The notes: a model not told the origin generated them from the sequence alone. A stretch of 64,000 nucleotides of DNA from CAWANF01 sp963783355 (GCA_963783355.1 CAWANF010000013.1:1-64000), one strand, 5' to 3'; shown: positions 21,509 through 31,982, counted from the stretch's first letter. Made by a program: numbers and translations.

Positions 21509-22408
21509 ATGTCAGATAACGAGTTATCAGAAAATGAAAAAATGGAACTGTTGAAATATGTCATTCAGTTCTTGAATCTTGAAAAACGTTTTCCCCTGTT
21601 ACCCGGTGTGAAAAAACTGAAGTCAGTCGCCGATTTTATTGGGATTTCGGAAGATCGTCTTAAAACCATCAGGGAAGAATTCGATGAAAACGCCAAAAAA
21701 GCGGCACTGGAGTTATTAAAAGAGGATGAAATTACCGAACGTGTTCAATTATTACCGTTTGAAAAAGGAGACACTATTCTGGCATTGGGAGATTCCTTAA
21801 CAGATGATCTACAAAGTTGGTTTGAGATATTGCGCCACATGCTTGAAATAGCCATGCCTGAGTTAAAATTAAAATTCATAAATGCCGGGATATCCGGAGA
21901 TACTTCTTTTGATGCATTAAAGCGACTTGATCGGGATGTTTTGGGAGAAAATCCGGATTGGGTTATTATTGCGCTGGGAACAAATGATGCTTTTCGGAAA
22001 AATTTTGCTGCTAACAGAACACTCGTTTCTTTAACGGAGTTTTGGGAAAATATAAATACAATAGACCTGGCAATTGAAGAGATCGTTGAAAATCCTGTGA
22101 TATGGATTACTCCACCACCGGTAATAACAGAATTAATGGATGATGCACCGGATAATAATGCTATTATATATGAAAAAGACTTGATTCAATATCGGGAAAT
22201 CATTTCCGGGAAAAAGGGATATATAATTGATCCGTTAGGACAACGAATGGAGCAACCTGCCGAGGCCTGGAATTATTTAAGTGATGGTTTGCATCCTTCT
22301 TTGGCCGGACACATCAGTACGGTGAAAGCTTTTCTTAAAGGTATGACGAATAAAAATAATCATGATCATGATCACGATGGCCATGAGTATCACGATCATG
22401 AACAATAA
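21509..22408 (+). CDS. SGNH/GDSL hydrolase with helical N-terminus and His-rich tail
   Basis: 299 residues. The first 90 form an apparently helical region of unknown role. The SGNH hydrolase domain follows with block I GDSLT (Ser at about 96), block II NAGISGD, block III GTND and block V DGLHPS, so the Ser-Asp-His triad is complete; substrates could be esters, lipids or acylated carbohydrates. No signal peptide is seen. The last 20 residues are rich in His and Asp (HDHDHDGHEYHDHEQ), a likely metal-binding tail. It is probably co-transcribed with the sirtuin gene. Confidence 0.85.
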   Translation: MSDNELSENEKMELLKYVIQFLNLEKRFPLLPGVKKLKSVADFIGISEDRLKTIREEFDENAKKAALELLKEDEITERVQLLPFEKGDTILALGDSLTDDLQSWFEILRHMLEIAMPELKLKFINAGISGDTSFDALKRLDRDVLGENPDWVIIALGTNDAFRKNFAANRTLVSLTEFWENINTIDLAIEEIVENPVIWITPPPVITELMDDAPDNNAIIYEKDLIQYREIISGKKGYIIDPLGQRMEQPAEAWNYLSDGLHPSLAGHISTVKAFLKGMTNKNNHDHDHDGHEYHDHEQ

Positions 22409-22423
22409 GCCTTTATTAAAGAG

Positions 22424-22461
22424 AAAAGGTATAGAGGTGTTTTAGGGCACCTCTATTTTTA
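22424..22461. terminator. Terminator between convergent genes
   Basis: Perfect 9-bp stem ATAGAGGTG (22431-22439) and CACCTCTAT (22448-22456), followed by TTTTT on the plus strand. Read from the minus strand the hairpin is followed by CCTTTTC, so it may serve both converging genes. Confidence 0.8.
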
Positions 22462-23151
22462 TAGAGAAATTCGCCAGTGGGCGACTTCCATTCCCAAATG
22501 TGTTTTTACTCCCAAACCCGTTTGGGAAGTTTCCGGCATGTTGATAGCTATGGGATTAACAAATGAGAAATGTCCCATTTTGTCAGTAGATAAGTGAATC
22601 AGTCCGGAATTTTCTGAATAATTCTCACCCAGTTTTGGACCTTTACCGAATAACGGATGAGTCTTACCAAAATAAAAAGCATCCACGACGCCAAATCCAA
22701 ATCCTGCCCAGACACCAGCTCCCATTCCATATTGAAGTCCTTTGGAAACTTTTTGATTTCCGATCAAACTGATAGACAAACCCACGAGACTTCCTGCAAT
22801 GCCTCCGAAAAAGGTATCCATTAGTATTACCTGTGCAGAATTTCCTGCGGAACTGACGGACCCATTAACTTCGTAAGGTTGATCTCCATGCATTTGTGTT
22901 ATATCAGCAATACCAATTCCCATCCCATATAATGTACCCATGCCAACACCAAAACGGATGGGAGCGACATTAACTTTGTTGCTCAGGGCCATCGTTCCGG
23001 CACCCAATAATGCCCCGTTAAAGGTGCCTATAAACGTATCGGTAGCTAATATTTTCAAAGCCTGAGATTTGGCTGTTCTTGCCTGTAGTGATGCTCCCAG
23101 GAAAACAGACAACAACAAAATATTGTTTAGAAAGTGATTTTTTTTAGGCAT
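22459..23151 (-). CDS. Exported glycine-rich hypothetical protein
   Basis: I do not recognise a family. From the ATG at 23151 the protein has 230 residues with an N-terminal signal-like segment (KKNHFLNNILLLSVFLGASLQARTAKS), then repeated Gly-rich hydrophobic stretches (GTFNGALLGAGTMAL, GVGMGTLYGMGIGIAD, GMGAGVWAGFGFGVVDAFYFG) similar to each other. Such repeats suggest a glycine-zipper-like membrane association in the envelope. An in-frame ATG 31 codons upstream exists, but the stretch before 23151 looks non-coding. Single gene; no functional context. Confidence 0.6.
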   Translation of the reverse strand: MPKKNHFLNNILLLSVFLGASLQARTAKSQALKILATDTFIGTFNGALLGAGTMALSNKVNVAPIRFGVGMGTLYGMGIGIADITQMHGDQPYEVNGSVSSAGNSAQVILMDTFFGGIAGSLVGLSISLIGNQKVSKGLQYGMGAGVWAGFGFGVVDAFYFGKTHPLFGKGPKLGENYSENSGLIHLSTDKMGHFSFVNPIAINMPETSQTGLGVKTHLGMEVAHWRISL

Positions 23152-23508
23152 TAGTAATAGCTGGAATAATATTAAATGAATAAAAGATGAATATATAGAT
23201 AAAATGAAACAGGTGCTAAAACGTGATATAATGATTTGATTCAATCACTGTTAAAATAATAAAACAAAGTAAATGGACAACCGTTAGGGCTTAATAATTA
23301 TATGGATAAACATTTAGATGATTCATACGAAAATCCTTTTTGGAAACTATTCAGAAGCTTAAGATATTAAGCATAATAAAAGCGCTTTTTTATACATTAT
23401 AAGTTATCATTAGAGTTGATATTAGATCGTTCTTATCATAAATAATATCAATATAATGTATCTTAAAAATACGCTTAACAAGAAAAATTTTGATTTTAAA
23501 AAAGCTAT
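23152..23508. other. Intergenic region with palindromic site
   Basis: 357 nt between the divergent hypothetical gene and the HisC-like gene. It is AT-rich. It holds an AAAAGCGCTTTT palindrome (23378-23389, listed separately) and a 22-codon ATG-initiated frame at 23302-23370 without a Shine-Dalgarno, which I do not call as a gene. Confidence 0.6.
23378..23389. promoter_or_regulatory. AAAAGCGCTTTT palindrome upstream of HisC-like gene
   Basis: Perfect 12-bp palindrome 120 bp before the HisC-like start. The same 12 bases occur upstream of paaG and of the hppD remnant. Its GCGC-centred form resembles LacI/CcpA-type operators, but no regulator gene is in the window. Confidence 0.5.
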
Positions 23509-24621
23509 ATGTTAGTAAAGGGAGAACGAAAATTAGTACCTGAAAACATTCAAAATCTCAATCCGTATGTTGCAGGTAAAACAATTGCCGAAGTTATAGA
23601 AGCTTATCACCCCCCTCAAATTTCGAAGTTAGCTTCTAACGAAAATCGCCTGGGCTGCAGTCCGCTTGTAAAAGATGCGATCATGGAGGCGTTTGAACAA
23701 ATTCAGGATTATCCCGATTCTGCATCCCGAAAACTAAGAGCTAAAATTGCTGAGCGATTTGCAGTAAAGCCGGAAAATGTCATTGTCGGAGCAGGATCAG
23801 AAAGTATTATTTCAATGATCACGAAAACCTTTTTCCTGGATCATGAAGAAGCGATTACCGCTGATGTAACGTTCGTTGGTTTTCTTATTCAGGCCGGAAT
23901 TCGTGGAATCAAAATAGACAGGCTGCCGTTGACAAAAGATTTCCGATTTGATGTTCATGCCATGATTGAAGCGATCAATGATCATACAAAAATGATTTAT
24001 ATCGCGAATCCTAATAATCCCACAGGAACCTATATCACTAAAGATGAGTTCGATTGGTTCATCAAAAGAGTTCCTGATGATGTTTTAGTAATAATGGATG
24101 AAGCCTATTATGAATTTGCCTCTGATCAACCCGATTTTCCGGACACACTTAAATATCGGCTCGATAAAGTACTGACACTACGTACCTTTTCTAAAGCTTA
24201 TGGACTGGCGGGGTTCAGGGTTGGTTACGGTATTGGCAGCGAGCATCTCATTAAAAATCTTTTCAAAGTGAAACTTACATTTGAACCGACGACATTAGCG
24301 CAAGCTGCAGCCATAGCCGCACTCGACGATGATGCATTTATTGAAAAGACAAAGGCAATGGTCAGCAAGAACAAAAATCGGTTATATAATTTTTTAAAGG
24401 ATATAGGTATTTCGTATGTGCCCAGTTACGCTAATTCGGTACTCATCTATTTCCCGACTGAGCAGGAAGCCATTGGATTTGCACAGCAAATGCTCGAAAT
24501 GGGCGTCATTATCCGACGTATGAATGGCTTTGGGATGCCAAACGGGGTTCGTATTACGATCGGAACCGATGAAGAAATGGATCACCTGGAACAGAGCATT
24601 ATGAATATAGTCCCATCCTGA
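23509..24621 (+). CDS. hisC: Histidinol-phosphate/aromatic aminotransferase
   Basis: Class I/II PLP-dependent aminotransferase of the HisC subfamily, 370 residues. Landmarks: SNENRLGCSP near residue 45, YIANPNNPTGT (cofactor-binding Asn), DEAYYEF, and TFSKAYGLAGFRVGY with the PLP lysine. HisC enzymes act on histidinol phosphate; many also use phenylalanine or tyrosine. No other his gene is nearby, and an operator-like palindrome shared with paa genes lies upstream, so an aromatic aminotransferase role is possible; this is inference. Confidence 0.85.
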   Translation: MLVKGERKLVPENIQNLNPYVAGKTIAEVIEAYHPPQISKLASNENRLGCSPLVKDAIMEAFEQIQDYPDSASRKLRAKIAERFAVKPENVIVGAGSESIISMITKTFFLDHEEAITADVTFVGFLIQAGIRGIKIDRLPLTKDFRFDVHAMIEAINDHTKMIYIANPNNPTGTYITKDEFDWFIKRVPDDVLVIMDEAYYEFASDQPDFPDTLKYRLDKVLTLRTFSKAYGLAGFRVGYGIGSEHLIKNLFKVKLTFEPTTLAQAAAIAALDDDAFIEKTKAMVSKNKNRLYNFLKDIGISYVPSYANSVLIYFPTEQEAIGFAQQMLEMGVIIRRMNGFGMPNGVRITIGTDEEMDHLEQSIMNIVPS

Positions 24622-24734
24622 TTTTATTTTTATACTTTAACGGGATGATTATTCATTCCGCGTTATCGAATGCCTTTATTTTTTTTACAATTGGAGCGTT
24701 TTTATTGAAATTTCAATGATTATTTAGAAATCAG

Positions 24735-26831
24735 ATGAATAAATCGAAGAGGAAAGAAGAAGATACCGTTGCCTTATTTAATTGGAAAAAGATAGTCCGG
24801 TTGGTATTTACTTCAAGGGCGATGGATGATTTGGAAGAGAGCAAACTGGTCCCTGAAAAAAAAGTATTATACCAGTTTTCTGCCAGGGGACATGAAATGG
24901 CTCAAATTATATTGGGTACATTTTTAACTCATGTACATGATGGCGTGAGTGCTTATTATCGATCCCGGCCACTATTACTTTCGTTAGGTTTATCGAATGA
25001 AGATGCTCTTGCTGCTCCTATGGGAAAATCCGGAAGTTATAGCGATGGCAGGGATATCGGTGTGGTTTGTAATTTGCCCGGGAAAAATGGTCCGACGGTT
25101 TTACCCATGGCAGGGGATGTCGGGTCTCAATATACTCCCGCGATTGGTTGGGCCCAGGGTATCGAATATCGTAGTAATGTATTGAAAGACAGTGTATATA
25201 AGAATGCAATTTCCGTGGTTTTGGGAGGAGATGCATCTGTGGCAACAAACGGATTCTGGTCTTCTTTGACAATAGCGACGACGTTGAATCTTCCCGTCTT
25301 GTTTTATATTGAAGATAACGGGTATGGTATCTCAGTTAAAAGCGAGTTTCAGACACCAGGAGCGAATATCGCTAAAAATCTTCTATCATTTAAAAATATT
25401 CGGATTTTTGATGGGAACGGAACGGTGCCTTCGGAATCAGCTGACTTACTTGAACAGGCTGTCAGCTATGTTCGCGATAGAAAAGGTCCGGCATTGATCC
25501 GTCTGAAGGTTCCACGTCTGAATGGCCATTCATACCAGGATAACCAGGCTTATAAAGATGACAATCTGCTTGAGCAGGAACGTTCTAATGATCCGCTGAT
25601 TAAACTAAAGGAATTTCTTGTTCCTGAAGAAATGACAGAGAAAGAATGGGACGAATTACAGGAAGAAGTGGAAAACGAGGTGAATATTGCAGCCGAATCG
25701 GCTTTGAATCGTCCCGATCCGGAACCTGAGCAGGCGACAAAGTATGAATTTGCTGAGTTAAAAAAAGATGGTTCCCATGATGTTCAACAGATAGGTGGAC
25801 TTTTACCGGAAGGAGTGGATTTTCCTGAAAGCAGCGAAAAGCCGAATCCAACAGAGAAAGTACGAATTAACATTGTCGAAGGGATACGGAGAACATTAGA
25901 TTACGAACTGACGACGAATCATAAATTAGTCGTTTTTGGTGAAGATGTTGGTATGAAGGGAGGCGTTCATGCCGCCACCATGGGACTTCAGACAAAATTT
26001 GGGAAAGATCGTGTTTTCGATACGAGCCTTTCTGAAGAAGGAATTATAGGCCGGGCTGTGGGAATGGCTTATACAGGACTTATGCCGGTAGCTGAAATTC
26101 AATTCAGGAAGTATGCCGATCCGGCAACCGAACAACTCCATAATTGCGGAACAATTCGCTGGCGTACGGCAAATCGTTTTGCGGCACCTGTTGTCGTTCG
26201 CATGCCTGGTGGTTTTGCCAAAGTTGGAGATCCCTGGCATAGCCTGTGTAATGAAGTAGAATTTCTGCATTCCGTTGGCTGGCAGGTCGCTTTTCCTTCC
26301 AATGTAGATGATGCTGTCGGATTGTTGCGAACCGCGATGAGAAGCAATAATCCAACAATGTTTTTTGAACATCGGAATTTACTGGATGCCAAATATGCCC
26401 GAAGGCCATATCCAGGTGATGAATACGTGGTCCCATTTGGGACGGCAAATGTACTTCGCAAAGGGGACGAATTGACCATAGTGACCTGGGGAGCCATGAC
26501 GGAACAATCGGAAATGGCTGTTGATGAAACCGGAATATCAGCGGATGTTATTGATTTGCGGACATTAATGCCATGGGATAAGGAAACCGTTTTGGATTCG
26601 GTGAAGAAAACAAACCGATGCTTAATCGTTCATGAGGATACCCAGATGGTGGGTTTCGGAGCTGAAATCAGCGCTGTACTCGTTAAAGAAGCGTTTCAGT
26701 ATTTGGATGCTCCCATTGAACGGTTGACCATGCCAAATGTTCCGGTTCCGTATAATTTAGGCTTGATGCATGCTATTATGCCTGATGCTGCAAAAATTGC
26801 AGTAAAGATGAAGGAATTGGTTAATTACTGA
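24735..26831 (+). CDS. 2-oxoacid dehydrogenase E1, fused alpha and beta subunits
   Basis: Thiamine-diphosphate-dependent E1 of a branched-chain 2-oxoacid (or pyruvate) dehydrogenase complex, 698 residues. Residues about 20-330 are the alpha part, with the ThDP motif GGDASVATNGFWSSL...EDNGYG; residues about 375-698 are the beta part (VFGEDVG, GRAVGMAYTGLMPVAEIQF, DLRTLMPWD). The two chains are normally separate genes; the fusion is found in Bacteroidota-like genomes. E2 and E3 genes are not adjacent, so the substrate cannot be set by context. Confidence 0.9.
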   Translation: MNKSKRKEEDTVALFNWKKIVRLVFTSRAMDDLEESKLVPEKKVLYQFSARGHEMAQIILGTFLTHVHDGVSAYYRSRPLLLSLGLSNEDALAAPMGKSGSYSDGRDIGVVCNLPGKNGPTVLPMAGDVGSQYTPAIGWAQGIEYRSNVLKDSVYKNAISVVLGGDASVATNGFWSSLTIATTLNLPVLFYIEDNGYGISVKSEFQTPGANIAKNLLSFKNIRIFDGNGTVPSESADLLEQAVSYVRDRKGPALIRLKVPRLNGHSYQDNQAYKDDNLLEQERSNDPLIKLKEFLVPEEMTEKEWDELQEEVENEVNIAAESALNRPDPEPEQATKYEFAELKKDGSHDVQQIGGLLPEGVDFPESSEKPNPTEKVRINIVEGIRRTLDYELTTNHKLVVFGEDVGMKGGVHAATMGLQTKFGKDRVFDTSLSEEGIIGRAVGMAYTGLMPVAEIQFRKYADPATEQLHNCGTIRWRTANRFAAPVVVRMPGGFAKVGDPWHSLCNEVEFLHSVGWQVAFPSNVDDAVGLLRTAMRSNNPTMFFEHRNLLDAKYARRPYPGDEYVVPFGTANVLRKGDELTIVTWGAMTEQSEMAVDETGISADVIDLRTLMPWDKETVLDSVKKTNRCLIVHEDTQMVGFGAEISAVLVKEAFQYLDAPIERLTMPNVPVPYNLGLMHAIMPDAAKIAVKMKELVNY

Positions 26832-26873
26832 GTAGAACGCTGACAAAGCGGAATTATAGATCACTATTAATAT

Positions 26874-28370
26874 TTAGGTAAGCTCATCAAACCAGCGATT
26901 GACCATTTTGTATTCTGAGTCGTTTCCTTCGATGTGTAAATATTCATTCGTGTGATGGTTGTACCGGTAATCTTTCTGCCATTTTTTGAAATTAGTAAAT
27001 AATTCGTTCATGGCATGAATGATATAATCGATATCCACATCTGACATGATTGGGTGAATAGAGAGGCGAATCCATCCCGGTTTGTGATCCATAATGCCTT
27101 TTTTTACCTGGGCGTAGATTTTACCCGAGGTTTTGGGATCGATATGCAGCAGGTAGTGTCCGTAGGTTCCGGCACAGGCACATCCACCGCGAACCTGTAT
27201 ACCGAAATAATCGTTCAACAGTTTGACTCCCAGGTTATAATGAAGATCTTTACTGTAAAATGAGATGATTCCCAGTCTCTGATCCACATGTTCCGCCAGA
27301 ATCTGCAGGCCGTCAATAGACTGCAACGCAGGAAACAGTTTATCCATGATTTCATGTTCTCTTTCCAGCATAAGCTGCGGATTCATCTGTTCTTTCAGGC
27401 GAATGGTGAGAGCTGCTTTGATTGTTTGCAAAAATGGTGGAGTACCACCATCCTCACGAACTTCAATATCCTGAATATAGCTGCGCAAATTCCACGGATC
27501 GGTCCAGTTTACTGTTCCACCGCCCGGCTGATCAGGAATTTTATTGGTATAGAGCTTAGAATTAAAAACGAGAGCTCCGGGCGTGCCTGGTCCGCCTAAA
27601 AATTTATGTGGTGAAAAATAAATAGCATCGAGATCGGCACCTTTTTCACCGGGATGCATATCTATTGGGATATAGGGCGCCGAAGCGGCAAAATCGACAA
27701 AACAAAGGCCGTTATTTTGATGCATTAACTTCGCGATTTCATGATAAGGTGTCATGATTCCAGTGACATTGGAACAAGAAGTAACAGCCGCTATTTTAAT
27801 TTGTCGATTGGCGTATTTTTTTAACTCGGCCTCAAAATGATTTAAATCAACGAGTCCATTTTCATCCGGTGGTACAACCACAACATCCGATATCGTTTCC
27901 AGCCACGATGTCTGGTTGGAATGGTGTTCCATATGAGTCACAAGGATAACCGGCCGCAGTTCATCGGGCAGAGTTACATAATCAGATAATTTTTCAGGGA
28001 TTTTGAATCCCAGGATGCGCTGAAATTTATTGACGACTCCGGTCATACCGGAACCAGCCATGATAATGACATCTTCTTTAGACGCATTGACATGGCTCTT
28101 TATAATTTCTTTCGCTTCGTGATAAGCACGGGTCATGGAAGTTCCCGTCAGGTTGGTTTCCGTGTGGGTATTTCCAACTAAAGGACCGAGTTCATAAATA
28201 ATCCTTTCTTCAATGGGACGATATAAACGGCCACTCGCGGTCCAGTCGGCATATAGCAATTTCTTTACGCCATCAGGTGTATGAAATTCATGATTGTAGC
28301 CAATAGTATTATCACGAAATGACTTAAAATATTCGTCTAATAGGATATCTTTCTTTTTGTGAGCTTCCAT
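26874..28370 (-). CDS. Aminotransferase class V / cysteine desulfurase-like protein
   Basis: PLP-dependent fold-type I enzyme, 498 residues, longer than SufS/IscS. LLYADWTASGRLYRPIEE marks the N-terminus, THMEHHSNQTSW the cofactor region and FSPHKFLGGPGTPGALVF the PLP lysine; VRGGCACAGTYGHYLL near residue 390 is the position of the desulfurase active-site loop cysteine. The family is annotated as selenocysteine lyase or cysteine desulfurase-like, and no Suf/Isc partners are nearby, so the substrate is unknown. Confidence 0.82.
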   Translation of the reverse strand: MEAHKKKDILLDEYFKSFRDNTIGYNHEFHTPDGVKKLLYADWTASGRLYRPIEERIIYELGPLVGNTHTETNLTGTSMTRAYHEAKEIIKSHVNASKEDVIIMAGSGMTGVVNKFQRILGFKIPEKLSDYVTLPDELRPVILVTHMEHHSNQTSWLETISDVVVVPPDENGLVDLNHFEAELKKYANRQIKIAAVTSCSNVTGIMTPYHEIAKLMHQNNGLCFVDFAASAPYIPIDMHPGEKGADLDAIYFSPHKFLGGPGTPGALVFNSKLYTNKIPDQPGGGTVNWTDPWNLRSYIQDIEVREDGGTPPFLQTIKAALTIRLKEQMNPQLMLEREHEIMDKLFPALQSIDGLQILAEHVDQRLGIISFYSKDLHYNLGVKLLNDYFGIQVRGGCACAGTYGHYLLHIDPKTSGKIYAQVKKGIMDHKPGWIRLSIHPIMSDVDIDYIIHAMNELFTNFKKWQKDYRYNHHTNEYLHIEGNDSEYKMVNRWFDELT

Positions 28371-28470
28371 GACATCGAATTCTGCTTTTTGACCCTCCCG
28401 GGTCCACTCTTTTTAGCAGTATAATACTATTTATGCTCATTTTCTATTAAGGGAGTGATTTCAGATACCT

Positions 28471-28523
28471 AAAAAATAAAAGGCAGATATCTGCAATTAT
28501 TATGCGAATATCTGCCTTTAAAA
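28471..28523 (-). terminator. Terminator of the S9 peptidase gene
   Basis: A 12-bp perfect stem (AAAGGCAGATAT at 28479-28490 with ATATCTGCCTTT at 28508-28519) is followed on the minus strand by TATTTTTT. It sits 17 nt after the peptidase stop. Confidence 0.85.
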
Positions 28524-28539
28524 AACCGCGAAATGGAGT

Positions 28540-30594
28540 TTATTTATTTGCCGGAGTTCCTTTAACAAATTTGTTGTACCAGGCCAGGTAACGAATGTAT
28601 CGATCTCTGATAAAAGAGGGTTTGTCAAATTCATGATGTTCGCCCGGATAAACGACAAGTTCCGTTGTTCTTCCCAGTCGTTTTAACGCTTCATATAACT
28701 GTTCTGAATTTTGAATAGGAACATTCCAGTCGGCATTACCGCCCATAATCAGTGTTGGGGTATGAATCTTTTCAACGAAGTTGAATGGAGAAATTTTGTC
28801 GTAAACCTTACGATCTTTGGGAATCCACGGCAGTCCTAATTCTTTTTCCCATTGATACTGGTATTGATCGTGACCGTAATTGGCTTCGTAAAGCACTTCA
28901 CTGGCCCCGGTGATAGCCGCTTTGAAACGGTTCGTATTGACAATAACATGATCGGTCAGTATGCCACCGTACGACCAGCCGCCGACACCCAGCCGGTTTG
29001 GATCGGCATATCCTTTTTTAATAGCGTAATCAACACCGCCCATCACATCCTGGTAATCTTTATTGCCCCAGTCGGCCCAGATAGCCTCGCAGAATTTTTG
29101 GCCGTACCCCGACGAGCCGCGAGGATTTACTTTAATACATAAGTATCCGTTAGCCGCAAAAAGCTGGCCCTCGAAGTTAAAACTGTAATCGTACTGGGCG
29201 ACCGGACCACCATGAATACGCAGGATGGTGGGGTATTTCATATGGGAATCAAAACCAACCGGTTTGAAGAAAAAGCCCTGAACTTTGGTGCCGTCTTTAC
29301 TGTGATACCAATCGTCTTCAACAGTCGCTAATTTCAGATGTGAGAAGAGAGCATCGTTGGCAGTCGTTAGTCTTTTGCTTTGGCCATTGGCGAATGAAAA
29401 TACTTCAGCCGGCATATATGGATTACTAATGAGTGTTGCCATCTGGCCATCTTTGTTCATCGTATAAGCTTCAACGACCTGTTTTCCTGAAATAACCCGA
29501 TCGAGATGGCCATTCTCCGGATTGAATGTTGCCAGTTCCTGCTCCCCGTGTTCTTCCAGGATAGCATAGATTGCTTTCCCGTCTTTACTAAAACGAGGGC
29601 TCCATGTGTTGCGATCAAGCTGTTTCGTCAATATTCTCGGAGATCCGCCAGTCGCTGGAATAACAGCCAGGTAATTCGTGGCATACCAGATTAAATTGGG
29701 CTGAGTATCCGTGATGTAAGTGAGGTATTTCCCATCCGGACTCCAGGACGGTTGCGTATCGGAACCCGGGTTGTGGGTAACCTGAAATAATGTTTTTCCC
29801 TTGTCTGTATTATCAGCATTTACAATCCAAATATCAGTGTTATGATTTCTGTCGGGTATCGCTGTCCGGTTACTCACAAAAGCTACTTCTTTTCCATCCG
29901 GACTCCAGACGCCGTTTGAATCATTATACGGGCCTGATGTTATTTGTGTCGTGGATGAATCTGCGATATTAAATGCATACAAATGAGTATGAAGTGTGTC
30001 CAGGTATCCGATAACATCCTCTTTGAATTGAAGACGGTTTATGACATAGGGTTCTGGTTTCTTTTTCTCAGCCTTTGTCGTGTCGCCGGGTTTAGCATCC
30101 TTAATAGTGAGTAATAATTTTTTACCGTTGGGCGACCAGGAAAAATCTCGTACTCCCTGAGGAACATTCGTTAACTGTTGGGAGTCACCGCCATGCATAT
30201 ACAAGGTCCAAACCTGTGTTTTCTCATCCTTCTTTGAAGCCAGAAATGCAAGATATTGACCATCCGGACTCCAGCGTGGATGACTCGCTGAATACCCGTG
30301 AGCTGTTAATGAAATTTGTTTGGCTCCATCTGTTGAGACCATCCAGATTCTTGTTTCGTTATTATCTTTGGCCAGGCTCATTTGGGATACGGTATAGGCC
30401 ACCCATTTACCATTTGGGCTGATCTGTGGATCGTTGAGATTTTTAATTCGGAAATAATCGTTTATAGTAAGTGTCCGTTTTGTAGTAGCCTTTTGCGCTA
30501 AAACGGTACGAAATGTAATAATGTTTAATGAGATAATGATCGGTATAATAAGAGCATAGAACTTTTTCCAATCAGTAAACCTGGAACGGCACAT
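28540..30594 (-). CDS. S9 family prolyl oligopeptidase / acylaminoacyl peptidase, exported
   Basis: About 684 residues. A signal peptide (KKFYALIIPIIISLNIITFRTVLAQ) is followed by a beta-propeller with at least five WD40-like SPDGK repeats (for example SPNGKWVAYTVS, SPDGKYLTYITD), then the C-terminal alpha/beta-hydrolase. Catalytic residues: Ser in GGWSYGG, Asp in GGNADWNVP, His in PGEHHEF. It probably degrades peptides in the periplasm. I prefer the ATG at 30594, which has GGAGG eight bases upstream, over the ATG at 30609 that overlaps that site. Confidence 0.92.
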   Translation of the reverse strand: MCRSRFTDWKKFYALIIPIIISLNIITFRTVLAQKATTKRTLTINDYFRIKNLNDPQISPNGKWVAYTVSQMSLAKDNNETRIWMVSTDGAKQISLTAHGYSASHPRWSPDGQYLAFLASKKDEKTQVWTLYMHGGDSQQLTNVPQGVRDFSWSPNGKKLLLTIKDAKPGDTTKAEKKKPEPYVINRLQFKEDVIGYLDTLHTHLYAFNIADSSTTQITSGPYNDSNGVWSPDGKEVAFVSNRTAIPDRNHNTDIWIVNADNTDKGKTLFQVTHNPGSDTQPSWSPDGKYLTYITDTQPNLIWYATNYLAVIPATGGSPRILTKQLDRNTWSPRFSKDGKAIYAILEEHGEQELATFNPENGHLDRVISGKQVVEAYTMNKDGQMATLISNPYMPAEVFSFANGQSKRLTTANDALFSHLKLATVEDDWYHSKDGTKVQGFFFKPVGFDSHMKYPTILRIHGGPVAQYDYSFNFEGQLFAANGYLCIKVNPRGSSGYGQKFCEAIWADWGNKDYQDVMGGVDYAIKKGYADPNRLGVGGWSYGGILTDHVIVNTNRFKAAITGASEVLYEANYGHDQYQYQWEKELGLPWIPKDRKVYDKISPFNFVEKIHTPTLIMGGNADWNVPIQNSEQLYEALKRLGRTTELVVYPGEHHEFDKPSFIRDRYIRYLAWYNKFVKGTPANK

Positions 30595-30779
30595 CGAATA
30601 ATCCTCCATTTTATTAATTGCCTGAAATGAAATTCCAATATATATAAATGGAAAATAAAGGCAATCCTGATAACCAATTCGATAATCAGTTATAAACTCT
30701 TTTTACAAAAAAAGTTTATATCGTCTGAGTTGTAAAAGAGGATGCCATTTTAAGGGTAGGTGTTTTACAGTTTGTTTGT

Positions 30780-31535
30780 CTACGATTTAAAATTCCTGAT
30801 GAATTGACGGGTATATTCTGATAAAACCAGGCGGCCGCTAATTTCTGCCCGGCGTTCCAAAAGGGCGTTCCAGTGAGATGTGCCTTCCCACAATACTTGT
30901 TTCAATTCAGACATAGCATCCGGACTGCTCCCTGCAAGTGATATTGCCAGGTTTGAAACGGCTTCGTCGAGCTCTTGCATTGTTTTCAATACATTATTAA
31001 ACAATCCATTTTCTTTTGCCCATTGAGCAGAATGCCAGTCCCGGGCATTTATGGAAAGAGCAGAAAATGCTGACGTTCCGATTTTTCTTTCCACGGCTGG
31101 TCCCACAACAAAAGGACCGATTCCAAGAGCCAGTTCACTTAATTTTACAGAAGCTGCTTCGGTAGCAAGTGCATAATCAGCGGCAGCCGCAATTCCGACT
31201 CCACCGCCAACTGTTTTGCCCTGAATCCGGGCGAGGATCAATTTAGGACATCGCCGCATAGCATTAATGACCAATGCAAAACCCATAAAGAAATGTTTTC
31301 CCTGTTCATAATCCTCAATAGCAATAAGTTCATCAAAAGATGCACCGGCGCAAAAAGCTCCTTCCCCTTTACTTTTCAGGATAATCACTCTCGAATCCTT
31401 TGCTTTCCCGGCTTCAGAAATCATTTCCGCCAGCTTCCGTAACTGTTCGCCGGGAAACGAATTTCCTTTAGGATGATAAAATGTGATAGTGGCGATGTTG
31501 TCTTGGGTTGTGAGGGTAATTTCGGGAGTTGGCAT
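30780..31535 (-). CDS. paaF: Enoyl-CoA hydratase/isomerase of the paa cluster
   Basis: Crotonase-fold protein, 251 residues. The oxyanion-hole regions GAFCAGASFDEL and QGKTVGGGVGIAAAADYALA are present, as is a Glu in SELALGIGPF at the place of one catalytic Glu; the other (usually GAGxEL) is Gly here. By position, last of the minus-strand paa genes, it most likely hydrates 2,3-dehydroadipyl-CoA to 3-hydroxyadipyl-CoA (PaaF role), but sequence divergence leaves another crotonase activity possible. A four-helix-bundle cassette separates it from paaZ. Confidence 0.75.
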   Translation of the reverse strand: MPTPEITLTTQDNIATITFYHPKGNSFPGEQLRKLAEMISEAGKAKDSRVIILKSKGEGAFCAGASFDELIAIEDYEQGKHFFMGFALVINAMRRCPKLILARIQGKTVGGGVGIAAAADYALATEAASVKLSELALGIGPFVVGPAVERKIGTSAFSALSINARDWHSAQWAKENGLFNNVLKTMQELDEAVSNLAISLAGSSPDAMSELKQVLWEGTSHWNALLERRAEISGRLVLSEYTRQFIRNFKS

Positions 31536-31556
31536 AGTGTTGTAAAATTTATATTT

Positions 31557-31982
<426 letters not shown>

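Noticed and set aside
23302..23370. 22-residue peptide gene upstream of the HisC-like gene
   Set aside because: It has an ATG and stop but no Shine-Dalgarno, no known family and no leader-peptide features such as runs of His, Phe or Tyr codons.
24641..24660. Terminator after the HisC-like gene
   Set aside because: CGGGATGA can pair with TCATTCCG with one G-U, but no T run follows directly, so I did not list it.
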